Below are positions 6,828 through 11,578 of a stretch of DNA of 11,578 nt, piece by piece (the stretch's first letter is position 1; each line of letters begins with the position of its first letter). The notes under the pieces are model-generated. The model saw nothing but the letters and a program-made list of their open reading frames with translations. It did not search any database and had not been told where the DNA came from. The position numbers and the translations under genes are program-made. Origin of the DNA: JANRKT01 sp033763355 (GTDB taxonomy: Bacteria; Bacteroidota; Bacteroidia; Chitinophagales; Chitinophagaceae); assembly GCA_033763355.1 (NCBI GenBank), contig JANRKT010000259.1, positions 1-11,578 of the forward strand, given 5' to 3'.

Positions 6828-9800
6828 ATGAGATTATTTTTTTTGCTTAGTGTTATTATTTTAATGTTGTGCGCCTGCAACAGAAATAAAACTTTATTCA
6901 GACAACTTTCATCAACTAAAACCGGCATCCACTTCAATAATATTATTGTTGAATCAGATTCTGTAAATGTGCTGGATTTTGAAAACGTTTACAATGGAGG
7001 TGGTGCAGGAATCGGCGATTTCAACAACGATGGGTTGCAGGACATTTATTTTACCGGAAATATTGTGTCTAATAAATTGTACCTGAATAAAGGGAATTTC
7101 AGGTTTGAGGACATTACCGGCCAGGCAGAAGTTTCCGGCAATGGCCGTTGGTGCCGCGGAGTTGCGGTGGTTGACATCAATAACGATGGCTGGCTGGATA
7201 TATATGTTTGTGCATCTGTGAAAAAAAATCCGAAGGAAAGAGAAAATCTTCTGTACATCAACCAGGGAGCTGGTAATAACAATATTCCGAAATTCAAAGA
7301 GATGGCAACTGAATATGGGTTGAACGATACAACACATTCAACCATGGCAGTATTTTTTGATTACGATAATGACGGTGACCCGGATGTTTATATCTGCGTT
7401 AATGAAATAGTAAAAGGCGATTACCCGAATCGTTTCAGGCCAAGGCTTATTAATGGTGAACACCCCAGTACCGGCCGCTTGTACAGAAATGATTTCATCG
7501 ATTCACTCAAACATCCGGTATTTACAGATATTTCCCGGGAGGCCGGTATTTTGATTGAAGGGTTTTCGCACTCCGCAACAATTGCTGATATTAACAGAGA
7601 CGGCTGGAAAGACATTTATGTAGCGAATGATTACCTTTCACAAAACATTCTTTATATCAATAATGGCGATGGTACGTTCACAGATAAAGTAAAGGGCATT
7701 TTTAAACATACCTCTGCCAATGCAATGGGCGCCGATATAACAGATATTAATAACGATGGACTTGTTGACCTGATAGAACTGGATATGAATCCTGAAGATA
7801 ACTACAGAAAGAAAATGATGATGAACGCCAACAGCTATCAAACCTACCAGAACAGTGATTATCTTGGGTACCAATACCAATACGTAAGAAACACTTTGCA
7901 GCTTAACCGGGGGCCCCGGGTAAAGCAAAATGATTCCCTCGGCGAACCCGTTTTCAGTGACATTGCATTTTTTTCAGGAATTGCAGAAACTGACTGGAGC
8001 TGGGCGCCCCTCGTAACGGATTTCGACAATGACGGTAACAGGGATATTATTATTACCAATGGATTTCCAAAAGATGTTACGGACCATGATTTTGTGGCTT
8101 ACCGGAAAGAGGCTTTTGCAGTAGCGTCTAAACAGCAATTGCTGGAACAAATACCGGCAGTTAAAATTCATAACTACGCATTTCGTAACAATGGAAACCT
8201 CACTTTCAGTGATGTAACCAATGAATGGGGATTAACAGCGCCTTCCTTTTCTAATGGCGCTGCCTATGCAGACTTAGACAATGACGGTGACATGGATTTT
8301 GTGGTGAATAATATAAATGATGAGGCGATGGTTTATGAAAATACGCTATTAAACAAGCCTGGGAAAAACAAAAATTATCTCCAAATAAAGTTAACAGGCG
8401 ACTCTTTAAACGTAAATGGACTGGGTGCATGGATTGAATTGCATTACAAAAGCCGAAAGCAGGTTTACGAACATACTCCATACAGGGGTTATCTGTCTTC
8501 TGTACAAATGCAACCACATTTTGGCCTGGATTCGGTTGCTGTTGTTGATTCAGTGATTATTCAATGGCCTGACAGGAAATGGCAAATACTGAAAAATGTA
8601 GTTACAAATCAGACCATCGAAGTTAAAAAGGGAGATTCGAATGCGCCACCTGATGTTTCAAAAGATTTGTTTGCATATAACTCTTTGTTTAAAGAAATAA
8701 CAGATTCTGTTGGGGTTTATTACCGGCATGAGGAAAGAGATTTTGTTGATTTCAATGTTCAAAAATTATTGCCACATAAATTTTCAGAAAACGGACCGGC
8801 TCTTGCGGCTGCTGATATTGATGGAAATGGCCTGGATGATTTAATTTCCGGGGGTTCCTATGGCCGCAGCGCCACCATGTTTTTGCAGCAGCAAAACGGA
8901 ACTTTTCTTAAGAAAATGGTTATCCCCGGCGCTACTGATTTCAACAAACCATGGGAAGATGCTGGCATTGTTTTGTTTGATGCAGACAACGATAACGACC
9001 TGGATATTTATATTACCAGCGGCGGTTATGAAAATGAACCTGGTACAAATGCCTATAGCGACAAATTGTATATAAATGACGGCAAGGCAAATTTTACAAT
9101 TGATACTACGGCTATTCCGGCAAACCTCAGCAGCAAATCGTGTGTAAGAGCTGCTGATTTTGATAAAGACGGCGACCTTGATTTGTTTATTGCCGGAAGA
9201 GTGGAACCCTGGAAATATCCCAGGCCGGTATCCAGTTTTATTTACCGGAATGATTCCAAAAAAGGGCTATTAAAATTTACTGATGTTACTTCGTCAATTG
9301 CAAAACCTCTCGAAAAAATAGGGTTGATATGTGATGCAGCCTGGACCGATTTTGACAATGATGGCTGGCAGGATTTGCTGCTTGCGGGAGAATGGATGCC
9401 AATGGTTTTTTTAAAAAACGAGATGGGGGTTTTCAAAAATATAACTGCTGAAAGCGGAATTGATAAAGAGAAAGGATGGTGGCGAAGTATTGTTCCCGGG
9501 GATTTTGATAACGACGGTGATATTGATTATATAGCAGGTAACCTGGGCCTGAACTCTTTTTACCGTGCAAGCAGTAATTATCCTGTTCGTATGTATGCCA
9601 GGGATTTTGATAACAACAACAATTATGATGCGGTGCCATCTATATATCTGCCGGCCAGCCAGAAAGATCCCCAAAAAAGGGAATATCCTGCACAAGTAAG
9701 AGATGATATGGTGAAACAAATGATTGGTTTTCGAAGTAAGTTTCAGAACTATAAATTGTATGCTGAGGCTACTTTTGATAAGATGTTTACCAAAGATGAA

Positions 9801-10400
9801 ATGAAAGGCGCTCTTGTGCTGGAAGCAAATAACTTCTCACATTGTTATATCAGGAATGAAGGAAACAACAGGTTTGGTATAATTCCATTGCCTTCAACCG
9901 CACAGTTTTCATGCCTGAATGGGATGGTTGCGGAAGACATAGACGGAGACGGTAACCTTGATGTAGTGATCAACGGGAATGATTATGGAACAGAAGTGTC
10001 AGTGGGAAGGTATGATGCCTGTAATGGCTTATTATTTAAAGGAGACGGTAATGGAAATTTCCAGGAGCTTTCCATTACAGAAAGCGGGATTTTCATTCCT
10101 GAAAACGGGAAGGCACTTGTAAAATTAGTTGGTGGGAAAAACAAATACCTTATTGCAGCTTCACAAAACCGGGGGCCCCTGAAAATTTTTTCTGCCAAAA
10201 CCCCTGTTAAAATTATTTCATTGAACAACGACGATATGATTGCATTATACCATTTAAAAAGTGGTAAAATCCGCAGAGAGGAAATATCATACGGCAGCAG
10301 TTTCCTTTCACAATCTTCCCGTTTCATCCGCCTTGGCGGTGAAGTTGAAAGCGTTGACATCATTAACAGCAAAAACCAGAAAAGAACTGTGATCCCTTAA
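6828..10400 (+). CDS. Lipoprotein with two FG-GAP/VCBS propellers and a central ASPIC/UnbV domain (CRTAC1-like)
   Basis: This 1190-residue protein is of the CRTAC1-like type: calcium-binding FG-GAP/VCBS repeats and one ASPIC/UnbV domain, exported and usually of unknown binding role. With the ATG at 6828 the N-terminus MRLFFLLSVIILMLCAC is a lipoprotein signal with Cys17 as the likely lipid site. An in-frame TTG at 6798 would add ten residues before the signal and is less likely. Calcium loops of the form DxDxDGxxD occur at residues 64-72, 116-124, 178-186, 254-262, 306-314, 398-406 and 482-490. The ASPIC/UnbV domain lies at about 514-602 (GLGAWIELHYKSRKQ, then TPYRGYLSSVQMQPHFGLD). Further loops lie at 663-671, 718-726, 777-785, 841-849, 892-900, 926-934 (degenerate) and 1037-1045. 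The seven-plus-seven count suggests two seven-bladed propellers joined by the ASPIC domain. The stop codon is 12 bases before the haloperoxidase-like gene, so the two are almost certainly one unit. A role as a surface binding or scaffold protein is inference. Confidence 0.92.
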   Translation: MRLFFLLSVIILMLCACNRNKTLFRQLSSTKTGIHFNNIIVESDSVNVLDFENVYNGGGAGIGDFNNDGLQDIYFTGNIVSNKLYLNKGNFRFEDITGQAEVSGNGRWCRGVAVVDINNDGWLDIYVCASVKKNPKERENLLYINQGAGNNNIPKFKEMATEYGLNDTTHSTMAVFFDYDNDGDPDVYICVNEIVKGDYPNRFRPRLINGEHPSTGRLYRNDFIDSLKHPVFTDISREAGILIEGFSHSATIADINRDGWKDIYVANDYLSQNILYINNGDGTFTDKVKGIFKHTSANAMGADITDINNDGLVDLIELDMNPEDNYRKKMMMNANSYQTYQNSDYLGYQYQYVRNTLQLNRGPRVKQNDSLGEPVFSDIAFFSGIAETDWSWAPLVTDFDNDGNRDIIITNGFPKDVTDHDFVAYRKEAFAVASKQQLLEQIPAVKIHNYAFRNNGNLTFSDVTNEWGLTAPSFSNGAAYADLDNDGDMDFVVNNINDEAMVYENTLLNKPGKNKNYLQIKLTGDSLNVNGLGAWIELHYKSRKQVYEHTPYRGYLSSVQMQPHFGLDSVAVVDSVIIQWPDRKWQILKNVVTNQTIEVKKGDSNAPPDVSKDLFAYNSLFKEITDSVGVYYRHEERDFVDFNVQKLLPHKFSENGPALAAADIDGNGLDDLISGGSYGRSATMFLQQQNGTFLKKMVIPGATDFNKPWEDAGIVLFDADNDNDLDIYITSGGYENEPGTNAYSDKLYINDGKANFTIDTTAIPANLSSKSCVRAADFDKDGDLDLFIAGRVEPWKYPRPVSSFIYRNDSKKGLLKFTDVTSSIAKPLEKIGLICDAAWTDFDNDGWQDLLLAGEWMPMVFLKNEMGVFKNITAESGIDKEKGWWRSIVPGDFDNDGDIDYIAGNLGLNSFYRASSNYPVRMYARDFDNNNNYDAVPSIYLPASQKDPQKREYPAQVRDDMVKQMIGFRSKFQNYKLYAEATFDKMFTKDEMKGALVLEANNFSHCYIRNEGNNRFGIIPLPSTAQFSCLNGMVAEDIDGDGNLDVVINGNDYGTEVSVGRYDACNGLLFKGDGNGNFQELSITESGIFIPENGKALVKLVGGKNKYLIAASQNRGPLKIFSAKTPVKIISLNNDDMIALYHLKSGKIRREEISYGSSFLSQSSRFIRLGGEVESVDIINSKNQKRTVIP

Positions 10401-10412
10401 ATTTCAGCATAC

Positions 10413-11578
10413 ATGAAAAAGATACCCGGACTATTGCTTTGCACAGCAATTTGCCTGTTTATTTCTTCCTGTACAGAGACAGGAAAAAAAGAAACTGCCA
10501 CCTCTGTGGCCAACCCCGAATTTCTCCACCGAAGCATCAAAAGGCTTAATGACGTGGTGATTTATGAAATCTTTTCACCTCCCGTAGCCAGCAGGATTTA
10601 TGCATACGCTTCCCTTTCTGCTTACGAAGCCATGAGGTGGAGCGACACCACATACCCTTCGCTTGCCGCTCAATTCAATGGCTTCCCTGCAATGCCTTCA
10701 CCTGCGAAAGATCAATCCTACGACTTTACGGTGGCTGCAGTAAAAGCAATGTTCAATATTACACAGCGTTTAACCTTTACAAAAGATTCTTCACGCATTA
10801 CCCAGGATGAAATACTGAAAGAACTTAAAGAAACAGGTATTGATAAAAAAACTTTTGAACGTTCACTTCAGTTTGGGGATACCATTGCTGCAACCATATG
10901 GCAGAGAGCAGTAAAAGACCACTATAAAGAAACAAGGGGCAAAGAAAGATATACGCCTAAAAATGTACCCGGGAAATGGAAAAACACACCTCCTGATTAC
11001 CTTGATGCAGTGGAGCCTTTCTGGAGGGAAATGGTGCCTTTGATTATGGATTCATCCAGCCAGTTTAAACCTGTAGCTCCTCCGCCATATAGTTTAAAAA
11101 AGGAAAGCACTTTTTTTAAAGAAATGACTGAAGTATATGAAACTTCAAAAACACTTACTGCGGAACAGAAGGAAATTGCACGTTTCTGGGACGATAACCC
11201 GGCGGCGATAGAACACAGCGGGCACATGATGTTTGTAAATAAGAAAGCCAGCCCTGGGGGGCACTGGATAAATATTACTGCTATTGCATGCAAGTCAAAA
11301 AATTTTAGCGCTGTTGCATCAGCGCAGGCTTACGCTATGGTGGCAGCAACCATGTTTGATGGGTTTATTTCCTGCTGGGATGAAAAATACCGCAGTGAAT
11401 ATGTAAGGCCGGTAACAGCCATTAACGAATCCATTGATAAGAACTGGCAGCCTATGTTGCAAACCCCGCCTTTTCCTGAATATACCAGCGGTCATAGTGT
11501 GGTGTCTTCCTCCATTGCAACTACGCTTACAAGGATATTCGGAGATAATTTTTCTTTTACTGATGATTATGAACTGCC
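10413..11578 (+). CDS. Vanadium-dependent haloperoxidase / PAP2-type lipoprotein, 3' end cut by the window
   Basis: The first 388 codons of an open frame that runs off the right edge. The N-terminus MKKIPGLLLCTAICLFISSC is a lipoprotein signal with lipobox ISSC and Cys20 as the likely lipid site, so the protein is exported to the envelope. The all-helical body fits the vanadium haloperoxidase / acid phosphatase (PAP2) superfamily, whose members bind vanadate or a phosphoryl group. Two of the three family active-site motifs are present: KX6RP (K325 to R332-P333, in KYRSEYVRPVTAIN) and the SGH motif (S359-G360-H361, in PFPEYTSGHS). The third, usually SRX5H, would lie beyond the window. The FWDDNP segment (258-263) also looks typical of bacterial haloperoxidase-like members. 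Whether it oxidises halides or hydrolyses phosphate esters cannot be decided from motifs alone, because both classes share the site. It starts 12 bases after the FG-GAP gene, which implies co-translation and a linked role. Confidence 0.88.
   Translation, partial: MKKIPGLLLCTAICLFISSCTETGKKETATSVANPEFLHRSIKRLNDVVIYEIFSPPVASRIYAYASLSAYEAMRWSDTTYPSLAAQFNGFPAMPSPAKDQSYDFTVAAVKAMFNITQRLTFTKDSSRITQDEILKELKETGIDKKTFERSLQFGDTIAATIWQRAVKDHYKETRGKERYTPKNVPGKWKNTPPDYLDAVEPFWREMVPLIMDSSSQFKPVAPPPYSLKKESTFFKEMTEVYETSKTLTAEQKEIARFWDDNPAAIEHSGHMMFVNKKASPGGHWINITAIACKSKNFSAVASAQAYAMVAATMFDGFISCWDEKYRSEYVRPVTAINESIDKNWQPMLQTPPFPEYTSGHSVVSSSIATTLTRIFGDNFSFTDDYEL

Noticed and set aside
7906..10182. A repeated GC-rich word AACCGGGGGCCCC near 7906 and 10170
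   Set aside because: Both copies encode Asn-Arg-Gly-Pro in the same reading frame of the FG-GAP protein, so codon choice explains the match and no mobile or regulatory element is implied.
9983..10372. A 129-codon minus-strand open frame at the end of the FG-GAP gene
   Set aside because: It is antisense to the continuous FG-GAP coding frame with no independent support.
6828..10400. Possible tandem DNA repeats or a CRISPR-like array in the FG-GAP gene
   Set aside because: The recurring GAT-AAC-GAC-GGT-type words are degenerate copies of the calcium-loop codons at irregular spacing. There are no constant repeats and spacers.
1..11578. Mobile elements, integrase genes, tRNA/rRNA genes, toxin-antitoxin or phage-defence genes
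   Set aside because: No transposase, recombinase, terminal inverted repeats, tRNA-like cloverleaf or defence domain is recognisable in any frame. The region reads as ordinary metabolic and envelope genes.

Overview
The window looks like chromosomal DNA of a Bacteroidota bacterium, probably of the Chitinophagaceae or a close relative. The grounds are a SusC/SusD pair, several exported lipoproteins with a lipobox cysteine, start codons without clear Shine-Dalgarno sequences, moderate GC content by eye and A/T-rich spacers. The family-level placement is an inference from protein style, not from a marker gene.

Layout: positions 1-54 hold no gene that I can support, followed by a plus-strand rho-independent terminator (55-83) that probably ends a gene lying to the left. 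Two minus-strand genes follow. One encodes a small four-helix membrane protein of the TMEM220 family (77-460). The other encodes a Tat-exported sugar phosphate isomerase/epimerase-like TIM-barrel protein (543-1430). A 284-base divergent spacer (1431-1714) separates these from a plus-strand block that runs to the right edge: a SusC/RagA TonB-dependent transporter (1715-4933), its SusD/RagB lipoprotein (4962-6722), a perfectly symmetric terminator hairpin (6741-6776), a large lipoprotein with FG-GAP/VCBS repeats around a central ASPIC/UnbV domain (6828-10400), and the first 388 codons of a vanadium-dependent haloperoxidase / PAP2-type lipoprotein (10413 to beyond 11578).

How the genes may work together: SusC and SusD would bind and import a ligand across the outer membrane. 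The other two plus-strand products are predicted lipoproteins separated by 12 bases, so they are very likely co-transcribed and both sit in the cell envelope. No glycoside hydrolase, polysaccharide lyase, sulfatase, sigma/anti-sigma pair or hybrid two-component regulator is visible, so this is not a classical polysaccharide utilisation locus within the window. The most interesting hypothesis is a functional module of SusCD transporter, calcium-binding double-propeller lipoprotein and haloperoxidase-like enzyme. The substrate is unknown. The tandem terminator after susD argues that the last two genes form their own unit or are expressed at a lower level through read-through.
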